25,471 bases of DNA from FEB-35 sp050263095 (GTDB lineage: Bacteria; Desulfobacterota; Deferrimicrobia; Deferrimicrobiales; Deferrimicrobiaceae). The notes under the pieces were generated by a model. It was not told where the DNA came from. It did no database searches and saw nothing but the letters and a program-made list of their open reading frames with translations. The stretch covers positions 1-25,471 of the forward strand of contig JBLNEW010000090.1 in NCBI GenBank assembly GCA_050263095.1, read 5' to 3'. Every line of letters starts with the position of its first letter. The stretch's first letter is position 1. A program made the translations under genes and the position numbers. Below, one piece after another: positions 1 to 7,553 of this stretch.

Positions 1-1647
1 CGTGCCGGTGGCGGTGGCCTTGGCGACCGGCGCGGGGACGTCGGCCACGAAATGCAGGACATCGGCCGGATCCCCCTCCATCTTGACCACTAGAGTGACG
101 GGCGGAAACGCTCCGGCGGCGAGGGACTGCGCTTCCAGCCGCACGGAAACCAGCGGCCCGGAAAACGGACCGCCGGCCTCCCACCTGCCGGCAAGACTCG
201 CCCACGACAAGGAGGTTTCCAACCCGTAATCCGATGCCTTCCCTTTATGGGCGGAGAACTCCCCCGCAACGCGGAGGCTCTTCTCCGGCAAATGGACTTC
301 CCCCGCGCCCGAAATCGCCGAATCCCCGGCGCGCAGCTGAAGCGACCGGATCGCGACCCGACCGTCCGGATAATAATCGCCGGCGGCGGTCGCCGCCAGA
401 GGAAGGCGCAGGTTCGCCGCAGGGCTCCTGCCCGCGTCTGCAGGCTCCAAACCCGCCGGGTTCTTCCAGGAGAACGCCGCGTGGACTTTTTCCCCGGGGT
501 TCCCGGAAATGGCTATTTCGGCGTCTCCAGCGCCCGCGGGACGCCAGGGAAACCCCCATTCCTTCCATGGAGCCGCCCCGAAATGCGCGCGCGCCAGGGA
601 TAACCTGCTTTCACCGAGGCCGGATGCCATATCATATGTTCCGCCGCCCGAAAGTGTCCCTCCCCAGAGCTTCCCCTTAACCGATTCCAGCCTTATCTTC
701 CGCTTCGACACCGCGGCGGCGAGTTCCACTTCCGCGGCCGTGTTCCAGCGGAACCGGCCGTTTTTCAGGCTTAGCTTCGCCGATCCTTCAGGATCTTCGA
801 GGCTCCCCGCGACCGCGGCGGAAAAATCCAGGGTCCCGTTCTCGGCGATCCTCCCTACCCGGCTCGAATAGGGCGCACCCGCCGAAATCCAGCGCGCCAG
901 GTCGATGTCGCCGGACAGCTTGACATCGCCGGACCTTCTTTCGGGATCCATGGAGCCGGAGAGCCTGACCGTGGCGGACGGCCCCGAGGCGCGGAGCTTC
1001 CGAATGCGGATCACGCCTTCCTGGTCGAACAGATCGGCATCCAGGGAGGCGAACGGCCATTTCCACGCTTCTCCGCCTGGGAACTCGATCTCCCCGGAAG
1101 CGCCTTCCGCCTGCAGGGAAAGCCTTGTCCCGAGATACTTGACGTCCCGCACGCGCAGCTCGGGGATCCTCGCCTCCCACGATTTGACGGGCCCGAACGG
1201 CCCGATCCGGATTTTTCCCTCGAGAAGAAGGATTTCCGGAATCTGCCCGGTTCGCTTTCCCGAGCGAATCCGGTCGATCAAAGGCTGATTCGCGTCCTCG
1301 GCGTGGACGATGAACTTCCGGAGGCGTATGCGGGACACCGGCGAATCGCCGGAGATCAGGCGTCCCGGAGAAAGGGAAACGTCTACGCTTTCCGCCCTCA
1401 GGAGCTCGATCCCGGGCCGCTCGTCCACGACAGCAACGTTGTCGAGCGAGACATGCGGGTAAAGGAGATGGAACCGCAGGTTCGTGTACGACACACGAAG
1501 ACCGTACTTTGCGGCCTCCGCACGGATCGCCTCCTCCGCCATTCTCAGGCGGTCGGGGATCTCGCGGGAAAGCCGCCATGCCCCGAACACCAGGAGGACG
1601 ACGACGAGGAGGCCGCCTGCTGTCCACCACGCCCATCGCCTCGACAT
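1..1647 (-). CDS. TamB/AsmA-like envelope protein, 5' part (runs off left edge)
   Basis: The minus frame from an ATG at 1647 is open to position 1 with no stop, giving 549 codons of a longer protein. The N-terminus has one hydrophobic segment (about residues 10-24) after basic and Trp residues, so it is a membrane-anchored protein with a large periplasmic part. The rest is a monotonous run of short beta-type stretches with alternating hydrophobic residues and repeated patterns such as 'VRLSGSMDPE' and 'VKLSGDIDLA'. This is typical of the AsmA/TamB/YhdP superfamily, which bridges inner and outer membranes in lipid transport or outer-membrane assembly. The family is inferred from architecture; the C-terminal TamB domain that would decide it lies outside the window. 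There is no clear Shine-Dalgarno, but a TATAAT box lies 8 bases before the ATG. A terminator separates it from the tRNA upstream. Confidence 0.75.
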   Translation of the reverse strand, partial: MSRRWAWWTAGGLLVVVLLVFGAWRLSREIPDRLRMAEEAIRAEAAKYGLRVSYTNLRFHLLYPHVSLDNVAVVDERPGIELLRAESVDVSLSPGRLISGDSPVSRIRLRKFIVHAEDANQPLIDRIRSGKRTGQIPEILLLEGKIRIGPFGPVKSWEARIPELRVRDVKYLGTRLSLQAEGASGEIEFPGGEAWKWPFASLDADLFDQEGVIRIRKLRASGPSATVRLSGSMDPERRSGDVKLSGDIDLARWISAGAPYSSRVGRIAENGTLDFSAAVAGSLEDPEGSAKLSLKNGRFRWNTAAEVELAAAVSKRKIRLESVKGKLWGGTLSGGGTYDMASGLGESRLSLARAHFGAAPWKEWGFPWRPAGAGDAEIAISGNPGEKVHAAFSWKNPAGLEPADAGRSPAANLRLPLAATAAGDYYPDGRVAIRSLQLRAGDSAISGAGEVHLPEKSLRVAGEFSAHKGKASDYGLETSLSWASLAGRWEAGGPFSGPLVSVRLEAQSLAAGAFPPVTLVVKMEGDPADVLHFVADVPAPVAKATATGT

Positions 1648-1655
1648 GACTACCA

Positions 1656-1661
1656 ATTATA
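1656..1661 (-). promoter_or_regulatory. Possible -10 box of the TamB-like gene
   Basis: A perfect TATAAT on the minus strand ends eight bases before the ATG at 1647. No good -35 hexamer is seen at 16-18 bases. If used, transcription would start one to three bases before the ATG, making the mRNA almost leaderless, which fits the missing Shine-Dalgarno. Confidence 0.35.
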
Positions 1662-1672
1662 GAGGAAATCGC

Positions 1673-1716
1673 TAAAAAACGAAGAGCCCCTTCCCCGCGT
1701 GGGAAGAGGCTCTCGT
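1673..1716 (-). terminator. Intrinsic terminator after tRNA-Gly
   Basis: On the minus strand a GC-rich hairpin with arms of about 14 bases (1701-1714 and 1681-1696), one or two G-U or mismatched pairs and a short loop is followed by a run of six T (1679-1674). It lies about 35 bases after the tRNA 3' end and ahead of the TamB-like gene, so it should end the tRNA transcript. Confidence 0.85.
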
Positions 1717-1748
1717 TACACCGGGAAGCCGTCCCGGAACCAGTCTTA

Positions 1749-1823
1749 TGGAGCGGGCGACCGGATTCGAACCGGCGACGTCAAGCTTGGGAAGCTTGCA
1801 TTCTACCCCTGAATTACGCCCGC
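1749..1823 (-). tRNA. tRNA-Gly, anticodon CCC
   Basis: The 75-base minus-strand sequence folds as a cloverleaf. The acceptor stem is GCGGGCG/CGCCCGC, the D-arm follows, the anticodon stem CAAGC/GCTTG has loop TTCCCAA, and the T-arm GCCGG/CCGGT has TTCGAAT. The 3' end carries an encoded discriminator T plus CCA. The loop places CCC at the anticodon, so it reads GGG glycine codons, which suits a high-GC genome. It stands alone, with its own terminator. Confidence 0.95.
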
Positions 1824-1834
1824 CTGTCTCCCGT

Positions 1835-1864
1835 TCTTTACCACAGGAACCGATGGGAATGCAA
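1835..1864 (-). promoter_or_regulatory. Weak candidate promoter of tRNA-Gly
   Basis: On the minus strand TTGCAT (1864-1859) and TAAAGA (1840-1835) are 18 bases apart, with a TG just before the -10-like box. The position would give a transcript start only a few bases before the mature tRNA 5' end, as expected for a tRNA gene. Both hexamers match consensus poorly, so this rests mainly on position. Confidence 0.3.
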
Positions 1865-1898
1865 CCCCGCCGAGGCTGGAAACGGCCCGCCCGGCTCG

Positions 1899-3209
1899 TC
1901 AGCGGGAGTATTGCTCCACGCGCGAGGCCACGTCGCGGTATTGCGGCGACTCCTCGAAAATGGACAGGAAAATCTCCTTTGCTTCTTCGTCCCGCCCGGC
2001 CCTCGAAAGCATCACCGCCTTGTGGTATCGCACGTCCCTTGTTTCCGCCTCGGACAGCGATTCCGACGAAAGCAGCTCTTCGAGCGTCGCTACGGCCGCC
2101 GCGAAATCGCCCTTCGCGGCGAGCGTGTCCGCCAGCAGGGAGGAGGCGCCCACGAACAGCTCCGGTTTCTGCCGCGCCATGATGAATTCTCCGGCGGCCT
2201 CGTCGAGCAGCCCCATCTCCTTGTAGGCAATCCCGAGATTGTACCGGGCGTCCGGGTCGGATTCCCCTATCTCCTCATGAACCTTCGCCTGGAGCCGCGA
2301 CAGCGCATCCTGGACGATGCTGTCCTCCTCGCGATACCCCGCATCGGACGGCGAAGGCGCGGCAGGCGCCGGGGGTTCCTCGGGAACGGGGGCGGGAGCC
2401 TCCTTCGGCTCGGCAAGCTTGCGCGCGGCATCGGCGAACGAAAATGCGTCCGCCGCCGCCACGTTCCAGCCCCCCCGTATCGCATCCAGGACCTGTTCCT
2501 TCTCCGCGAGTTCCCCGACCTGCCCCTCCTCGCGGTGTCTCCTGATGACCCGCGAAAGGAGCGCCTCTCCCTCGGCGTTCCTTCCCACCCTCAGCCACAG
2601 GAATCCGCACGACTCGAGCAGCTCCGCGTCGTCCCCGGCGGCAAGCACCATCCCGTTCATCCGTTCGGCGAATTCCGCCACCATCCCGGATGGTACCGCC
2701 CGTCTTGCCGCCTTCACGAGCTCGTTGATCGCCTCGTAGAATTTCCGCTGTGAACGCAGCATGTCCGCGATGTAAAGCGACGGGAGCGGAGACTTTGGAA
2801 GGCACTCGCCCGCCTGGCGGAAGAACTCTATCTTCTGGTCGTCCGATACGAACAGGCCCTGGCGCGCGGCCACGGTTTCCAGCTCGCCGATCGCGTCAGC
2901 GGCAAGGCCCTCCTGGGCAAGCAGCCTGATGAGCCAACGGAGAAAATCGACATTGGTCGGGTCGTGCTTGAGCATCTGCCTCAGGACCGCCACGGCCTTG
3001 CCGGCGAATCCGTCCTTTTCGTACATGACCGCGGCGCGCGCAAGCTGGTCGAGCCCCTCGACCACCTCGCCCTGTCGCAGCAGGTAGATGCCCAGCTTCT
3101 GCCGGGCCTGCGGATCCTGGGGCGCCGACTGCACCCGCCTCGACAGCGAGAGCCTGTCATCCCCCTCACGGCTGGAGAACATCTTCTTTATGGAATCGTA
3201 GAGGCCCAC
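1899..3209 (-). CDS. Tetratricopeptide-repeat protein of unknown function
   Basis: This is a 436-residue soluble protein without a signal peptide. It begins 'GLYDSIKKMFSSREGDD'; the first half (about 20-215) and the last 140 residues are helical TPR-type repeats (for example 'ARYNLGIAYKEMGLLDEAAGEF'). They are joined by an Ala/Pro/Glu-rich linker at about 265-295. I chose the GTG at 3209, which follows GAGGAG on the mRNA; a TTG at 3227 would add six residues but has no better ribosome site. TPR proteins scaffold protein complexes; no enzyme motif is visible. It is the last gene of the aro-efp-acc string, 58 bases after accC, and one of two TPR-bearing products there. A link to type IV pili or to the nearby roadblock protein is possible but only inferred. 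Confidence 0.85.
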   Translation of the reverse strand: MGLYDSIKKMFSSREGDDRLSLSRRVQSAPQDPQARQKLGIYLLRQGEVVEGLDQLARAAVMYEKDGFAGKAVAVLRQMLKHDPTNVDFLRWLIRLLAQEGLAADAIGELETVAARQGLFVSDDQKIEFFRQAGECLPKSPLPSLYIADMLRSQRKFYEAINELVKAARRAVPSGMVAEFAERMNGMVLAAGDDAELLESCGFLWLRVGRNAEGEALLSRVIRRHREEGQVGELAEKEQVLDAIRGGWNVAAADAFSFADAARKLAEPKEAPAPVPEEPPAPAAPSPSDAGYREEDSIVQDALSRLQAKVHEEIGESDPDARYNLGIAYKEMGLLDEAAGEFIMARQKPELFVGASSLLADTLAAKGDFAAAVATLEELLSSESLSEAETRDVRYHKAVMLSRAGRDEEAKEIFLSIFEESPQYRDVASRVEQYSR

Positions 3210-3267
3210 TCTGCTTCGGCTCCTCAAACGACCGCGGCGGACGGCGGCACGGCAGGCGCCGGCTCTT

Positions 3268-4605
3268 TCAAGTGCGCGCCTTCGCCAGGAAGTTCGTCCA
3301 CAGCCTACCCTCGGTGAAATCCGTATTGCTCATCATTTTCCTGTGGAAGCTCGTAGTCGTTTTCACGCCCTCGATATGAAGCTCCTCCAGCGCCCGCCGC
3401 ATACGGCTTATCGCCTCGTTCCGGTCTTCGCCGTGTACGATCAGCTTCCCGAGGAGCGAATCGTACGTGGGGGGGATGACGTACCCGGGATAGATCGCCG
3501 TGTCCACGCGCACGCCGAACCCTCCGGGGAACAGGCAGGACCGTATAGTTCCGGGATGAGGAACGAAGCTTTCTGGGTCTTCCGCATTTATCCGGCATTC
3601 GATGCTGTGCCCGCGGAAATGGATGTCCTTCTGCTCGAACCGTAGCTTTTTCCCGTCGGCGATCCGGAACTGTTCCCGTACGATGTCGATCCCCGTGACA
3701 GCCTCCGTTACCGGATGTTCCACCTGTATGCGGGTATTCATCTCCAGGAAGTAGAATTCCCCGTCCGGCACGTAAAGGAACTCGATCGTTCCCACATTGT
3801 TATAACCCACGGCCGTAGCCGCGTCCACGGCCGCCTTCCAGAGGCGCGTTCGCGTCCGGGCGGGGATGAACGGAGCGGGCGCCTCCTCTATGAGCTTCTG
3901 GTGGCGGCGCTGTATCGAGCAGTCGCGGTCCCCGAGGTGGACAACCTTGCCGAAGCGGTCGCCCATGACCTGCACCTCGACGTGGCGGGACTGCTCGAAA
4001 TATTTTTCTATGTAGACGTCCGGCACGCCGAACGCCGAAAGCGCCTCCGACTGCGCCGTCAGGAAGGCGTTGATGAAGGAGGCGGGGCTGTGGACGATCT
4101 TCATCCCCCTCCCGCCGCCCCCGGCGGCCGCCTTGATTATCACGGGGAACCCGATCTCCTTGGATATCTTGAGCCCTTCATCCTCTTCCGTGATCGCGCT
4201 GTCGCTCCCGGGAACGACCGGGACCTTCACCTTCTGGACAGCGTGCCGCGCCTCGATCTTGTCGCCCATGAGGCGGATCGCCTCCGAGGAAGGCCCGATG
4301 AACTTCACGCCGTAGTTCTCGCATATTTCGGCGAACGCCGGGTTCTCCGCCAGGAAGCCGTACCCCGGGTGGACCGAGTCGGCGTCGGTGATCTCGATCG
4401 CGCTCAGGATGGACGGGACGTTCAGATAGCTCTCGGAGCTCTCCGGCGGCCCGACGCAGACAGACTGGTCGGCCATGCGCACGTGCATCGCGTCCTTGTC
4501 GACGGTGGAGTAGATCGCGACCGTTTTTATCCCCATCTCGCGGCAGCTCCGGATGATGCGGACGGCGATCTCTCCCCTGTTCGCGATCAGAACCTTGTGG
4601 ATCAT
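3268..4605 (-). CDS. accC: Acetyl-CoA carboxylase, biotin carboxylase subunit
   Basis: At 445 residues this is the usual length for AccC, which carboxylates biotin on AccB with ATP and bicarbonate in the first committed step of fatty acid synthesis. It starts 'MIHKVLIANRGEIAVRII', the family hallmark. It has the 'GYGFLAEN' motif, the ATP-grasp glycine loop 'KAAAGGGGRGMK' (about residue 160), 'GDRDCSIQRRHQKLIEEAP', and the catalytic stretch 'EMNTRIQVEHPVTE'. It lies 10 bases after accB and is surely cotranscribed with it. The carboxyltransferase genes accA and accD are not in the window, which is common because they often lie elsewhere. No key residue looks lost. Confidence 0.97.
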   Translation of the reverse strand: MIHKVLIANRGEIAVRIIRSCREMGIKTVAIYSTVDKDAMHVRMADQSVCVGPPESSESYLNVPSILSAIEITDADSVHPGYGFLAENPAFAEICENYGVKFIGPSSEAIRLMGDKIEARHAVQKVKVPVVPGSDSAITEEDEGLKISKEIGFPVIIKAAAGGGGRGMKIVHSPASFINAFLTAQSEALSAFGVPDVYIEKYFEQSRHVEVQVMGDRFGKVVHLGDRDCSIQRRHQKLIEEAPAPFIPARTRTRLWKAAVDAATAVGYNNVGTIEFLYVPDGEFYFLEMNTRIQVEHPVTEAVTGIDIVREQFRIADGKKLRFEQKDIHFRGHSIECRINAEDPESFVPHPGTIRSCLFPGGFGVRVDTAIYPGYVIPPTYDSLLGKLIVHGEDRNEAISRMRRALEELHIEGVKTTTSFHRKMMSNTDFTEGRLWTNFLAKART

Positions 4606-4615
4606 CGCGTACCCG

Positions 4616-5062
4616 TCAATCCAGCGCGATGTGGAACAGCGGCTGCCCGTACGCCACGGGCTGCCCGTTCTCGACGAGGATGGCGGCCACCGTGCCCCCG
4701 GTATCCGACTCGATCTGGTTCATTATCTTCATCGCCTCGACTATGCAGAGGACCTGCCCCTTCGTGACGCGCGTGCCTACTTCGACGAACGGTGAGGCGT
4801 CCGGCGCGGGAGCCCGGTAGAACGTACCCACGATGGGAGATACGATCTCCTTTACGTTCGCCTTGGGCGCCGGTTCCTTCGCCGCACGGGGAGGCTCGCC
4901 GGCCGGCGGCGGCGGGGGAGGCTGAACCGGCGCTGCGTGGCGGACCTCGACCTGCGGTCCGCGCCGTACCTTCAAAACGTTCTCCCCCCGGGCGACCTCG
5001 AGCTCCGAAACGTCGGACCCCTTCAGGAGTTCCAGGATTTCCTTTATTTCCTTGAGATTCAT
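4616..5062 (-). CDS. accB: Biotin carboxyl carrier protein of acetyl-CoA carboxylase
   Basis: This is a 148-residue carrier protein. The C-terminal biotinyl domain (about 70-148) contains 'EAMKIMNQIE' with the biotin-acceptor Lys at residue 112, and ends 'GQPLFHIALD'. The N-terminus 'MNLKEIKEILELLK' is the usual AccB helix. Between them is a Pro/Ala-rich hinge carrying six prolines in a row (residues 48-53). That hinge lets the biotin swing between active sites; the hexaproline is also the kind of sequence on which ribosomes stall without EF-P, whose gene is immediately upstream. The ATG at 5062 follows a strong GGAGGGG. It is 21 bases after efp and 10 before accC. Confidence 0.97.
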   Translation of the reverse strand: MNLKEIKEILELLKGSDVSELEVARGENVLKVRRGPQVEVRHAAPVQPPPPPPAGEPPRAAKEPAPKANVKEIVSPIVGTFYRAPAPDASPFVEVGTRVTKGQVLCIVEAMKIMNQIESDTGGTVAAILVENGQPVAYGQPLFHIALD

Positions 5063-5083
5063 CTCTCTCCCCTCCAGTGGCCG

Positions 5084-5641
5084 CTACACCCGCTCGATGT
5101 AGGTACCCGTTCGGGTATCCACCTTTATCTTGTCCCCCACGTTGAGAAACAGGGGGACCTGCACCACCGCTCCGGACTCCAGCTTGGCCGGCTTGCTGCC
5201 GCCGCTCACCGTGTCCCCCCTGACCCCCGGCTCCGACTCGACGATCCGCAGCTCGATGAAGATGGGAAGGTCCATGCCGATCGGCTCCCCGCGGTAGAAG
5301 AGGATCTTGACCGGCAGGTTCTCGATCAGGTAGTTCCCCGCGTCGCCGACGTGGTCCTGGTCGAGGTAAATCTGTTCGTAGGAAGCGGTGTCCATGAAAT
5401 GATACGCGTTCTCCATCCTGTACATGAACTGCATGTCGCGATCTTCGAGGTCCGGTTTTTCGACCTTGTCCCCGCTCCGGAAGGTGTGCTCGAGCACCGA
5501 GCCCGTCTTCAGGTTCTTCAGCTTCGTCCGGACGAACGCCCCTCCCTTTCCAGGCTTTACGTGCTGGAAATATACGATGACGTACGGGTCACCCTCGAAC
5601 TCGATCTTCAGCCCGTTGCGAAAATCCGATGTTGTATACAC
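5084..5641 (-). CDS. efp: Translation elongation factor P
   Basis: EF-P binds between the P and E sites of stalled ribosomes and promotes peptide bond formation at consecutive prolines. The 185-residue length and three-domain layout are standard. The tip loop of domain I reads 'VKPGKGGAF', with Lys32 in the place of the E. coli modified Lys34, so a lysine-modified type is likely; no EpmA/EpmB or EarP gene is in the window to say how. The C-terminal signature 'GGSKPAKLESGAVVQVPLF' is present and the protein ends 'VDTRTGTYIERV'. The start is GTG at 5641, preceded by GGAGGGG. It sits 16 bases after the M24 peptidase gene and 21 before accB, within the long minus-strand operon. Confidence 0.97.
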   Translation of the reverse strand: MYTTSDFRNGLKIEFEGDPYVIVYFQHVKPGKGGAFVRTKLKNLKTGSVLEHTFRSGDKVEKPDLEDRDMQFMYRMENAYHFMDTASYEQIYLDQDHVGDAGNYLIENLPVKILFYRGEPIGMDLPIFIELRIVESEPGVRGDTVSGGSKPAKLESGAVVQVPLFLNVGDKIKVDTRTGTYIERV

Positions 5642-5657
5642 GAACCCTTCCCCTCCT

Positions 5658-6731
5658 CTAGCCCACCGGTGAAATCGCTTTCGGGAGGTATGTGATCCGC
5701 TCCGCCCGCGTCCCGGAGACCCGGACCATATCCTCCAGCCGCACCCCCCCCAATCCCGGAAAGTAGACGCCCGGCTCCACTGTGACCACCATCCCCTCGT
5801 CTAACCGGTCCTTCGACCGGGGAGAGAGCGAGGGGCGCTCGTGGATGTCCAGGCCTACCCCGTGGCCGGTGGAATGAACAAAATACTTCAAATATCCCGA
5901 GCGGTCCAGCGATTCCCGCACGCGGGAGTCGACCTCCCTGCATGGGACCCCTGGCCTTATCGCGCGGATGCCGGCGTCCTGCGCCCGGCGGACTGCGTCG
6001 TACGCCTTGCGCAGCGCGGTCGAAGACCTGCCGGGAAGCAAAGTAACCGTTTCATCCGAGCAGTAACCGCCCTTGCGAGCGCCGAAATCGACGATGACCG
6101 GATCCGCGTCGCCTATCCTGGCGGATGTCGGGACGGCGTGGGGCATGGCGGCGCGCGGTCCGGAGGCGACGATGGGGCGGAAGGAGGTTTCCTCCGCCCC
6201 CAGGATTTTCATCTCGCGCTCGAGATCCGCCGCGACTTCCGATTCGGACCGTCCCCGGATCCCCCTGGAGATCACGGAAAGAACCGCGCCCGAAGCGGCG
6301 ACGGCGGCTTCCTCCATTGCGCGTATTTCATCCGCATCTTTCCGCATCCTCAAGCCTTCCACCGGGTCCGGCAGCGCCACCCACTCTCCACCGCAGCCGC
6401 GGGAAAGCAGGCGGAACAGCTCCACGGACAGGTGGCGCGACTCGAATCCGATCCGGGACGGGCGGGCCCGCCTGATCCGCCGGGTCACCTCCTTCCATTT
6501 CCTGTCGGCGACGGCGACTTCGGCGCCGCGCACCTCCCGCCGCGACTGCTCGGCATACCGCCCGTCCGTTACGAGCGTTGCTCCTGCCGGCGACACGACC
6601 AGCGCGGCGTCGCTGCCGCCGAATCCGCACATGTACCGGATGTTCGTCATGCGGGCGCAGAGAAACAGGTCGATCCCGCGGCGCTTCAGGAGGGAGACCA
6701 GGCGCCGGATGCGAAGTTCACCTGGCGGCAA
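5658..6731 (-). CDS. M24 metallopeptidase, Xaa-Pro aminopeptidase/dipeptidase type
   Basis: This 357-residue protein has a creatinase-like N-terminal domain (about 1-125) followed by a pita-bread M24 domain. All five dinuclear-metal ligands are visible: Asp215 in 'VDFGARKGGY', Asp226 in 'CSDETVT', His290 in 'HSTGHGVGLDIHE', Glu319 in 'TVEPGVYFPG' and Glu333 in 'VRLED'. This supports a cytoplasmic enzyme that cleaves peptide bonds next to proline (PepP/PepQ type); substrate length cannot be told. The start is a TTG at 6731 inside the 3' end of aroQ (14-base overlap), with no ATG or GTG nearby that keeps the whole N-terminal domain. The gene neighbour efp also concerns proline-containing peptides, but this pairing is common and may only be positional. 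Confidence 0.92.
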   Translation of the reverse strand: MPPGELRIRRLVSLLKRRGIDLFLCARMTNIRYMCGFGGSDAALVVSPAGATLVTDGRYAEQSRREVRGAEVAVADRKWKEVTRRIRRARPSRIGFESRHLSVELFRLLSRGCGGEWVALPDPVEGLRMRKDADEIRAMEEAAVAASGAVLSVISRGIRGRSESEVAADLEREMKILGAEETSFRPIVASGPRAAMPHAVPTSARIGDADPVIVDFGARKGGYCSDETVTLLPGRSSTALRKAYDAVRRAQDAGIRAIRPGVPCREVDSRVRESLDRSGYLKYFVHSTGHGVGLDIHERPSLSPRSKDRLDEGMVVTVEPGVYFPGLGGVRLEDMVRVSGTRAERITYLPKAISPVG

Positions 6732-7197
6732 GTCCGCCCGCTTCCCGCAGATGTTTCAACAGGGCCGACAGGGCAAGGACGTACCCGTATCCGCCGAAGC
6801 CCGCGATCCTGCCCACGACGACATCCTCCACCAGCGAAGTCCGACGGAAAGGCTCTCGCTTTCCCGGATTGCTCAAATGAACCTCTACGGCGGGCGCCTC
6901 CGAGTAAATGAGCGCGTCGCGGATCGCAACGCTGGTGTGCGTATAGCCGCCCGGATTGATCACGATCCCGTCGAATTTGCCCCGGGCTTCCTGGAGCCTG
7001 CCGACGATCTCCCCCTCGTGGTTCGACTGGAAGAACTCCACGGATGCCCCTTCGCTGCGCGCTGCCCGCGCGACATCGCGCCGTATCTCGTCGAGCGTCG
7101 TATCGCCGTAAACCTTGGGCTCCCGCACGCCAAGAACGTTCAGGTTGGGTCCGTCGATGAACAGAATCCGGGGGCGGATCCGCCGCTTCGGCTTCAC
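6718..7197 (-). CDS. aroQ: 3-dehydroquinate dehydratase, type II
   Basis: This enzyme removes water from 3-dehydroquinate in the third step of the shikimate pathway. The protein is 159 residues with 'DGPNLNVLGVREPKVYG' near the N-terminus (Asn18, Arg25, and catalytic Tyr30). It also has 'INPGGYTHTSVAIRDAL' and 'VEVHLSNPGKREPFR' with Glu105 and His107, the usual active-site set. The start is GTG at 7197: it is preceded by AAAGGAG at good spacing and overlaps the stop of the roadblock gene as GTGA, implying translational coupling. A longer reading to 7245 would add 16 atypical residues. The loop reads SNPGKRE where many relatives have SNIHxRE, a common variation. It overlaps the peptidase gene by 14 bases. 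Confidence 0.96.
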   Translation of the reverse strand: MKPKRRIRPRILFIDGPNLNVLGVREPKVYGDTTLDEIRRDVARAARSEGASVEFFQSNHEGEIVGRLQEARGKFDGIVINPGGYTHTSVAIRDALIYSEAPAVEVHLSNPGKREPFRRTSLVEDVVVGRIAGFGGYGYVLALSALLKHLREAGGLAAR

Positions 7198-7553
7198 AGC
7201 ATCTCCTTTGCGCGCCGCGCCCCCAGGCGAAGGTAGAAGCGGCACTTGCCCGTTACGGCGCCCGGCTCGGCGACAAGCAGGAGGAGATAATCCTCCGTCA
7301 CCTTGCGCACCAGGACCATCCCCTGCTCCCCGGCCAGGATCAGCTCATACGCGCCGCCGAGGCCGCTTTCCCCTGTTATTCGACCGGATTCCTTGAAGAA
7401 CTGCGCCATTTCGGCGCAGAGAGCGGCGAGGTCGCGATCATGCGGCGAAAACTGCCATTCCTCCACGACAAGCCCGTCGGCCCCCGCCAGCGCGCCTGCG
7501 CGGATGGATGCATCCTTACGGTGCATGCCTTCGATGAGGTCACGAAAGGTCAT
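7194..7553 (-). CDS. Roadblock/LC7-domain protein (MglB-like)
   Basis: This is a small 119-residue cytoplasmic protein made of a single roadblock/LC7-type alpha-beta fold. The pattern is an N-terminal helix, strand 'GALAGADGLVVEEW', helix 'DLAALCAEMAQFFKESG', strands 'ELILAGEQGMVLVRKV' and 'DYLLLLVAEPGAVTGKCRFYL', and a final helix. Proteins of this family (such as MglB) dimerise and act on Ras-like GTPases such as MglA, which in Myxococcus sets the polarity of type IV pili and motility. The ATG at 7553 overlaps the 3' end of the aroB-TPR gene by 14 bases, and its stop overlaps aroQ by 4. No MglA-like GTPase is in the window, so the partner is unknown. The fold assignment is fairly firm; the role is inferred from pilus genes nearby. 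Confidence 0.8.
   Translation of the reverse strand: MTFRDLIEGMHRKDASIRAGALAGADGLVVEEWQFSPHDRDLAALCAEMAQFFKESGRITGESGLGGAYELILAGEQGMVLVRKVTEDYLLLLVAEPGAVTGKCRFYLRLGARRAKEML

Noticed and set aside
788..1636. A 282-residue minus-strand reading frame within the TamB-like gene
   Set aside because: It is Arg/Pro-rich without domains; the frame from ATG 1647 gives a membrane helix and the repeated AsmA-like beta patterns and stays open to the edge.
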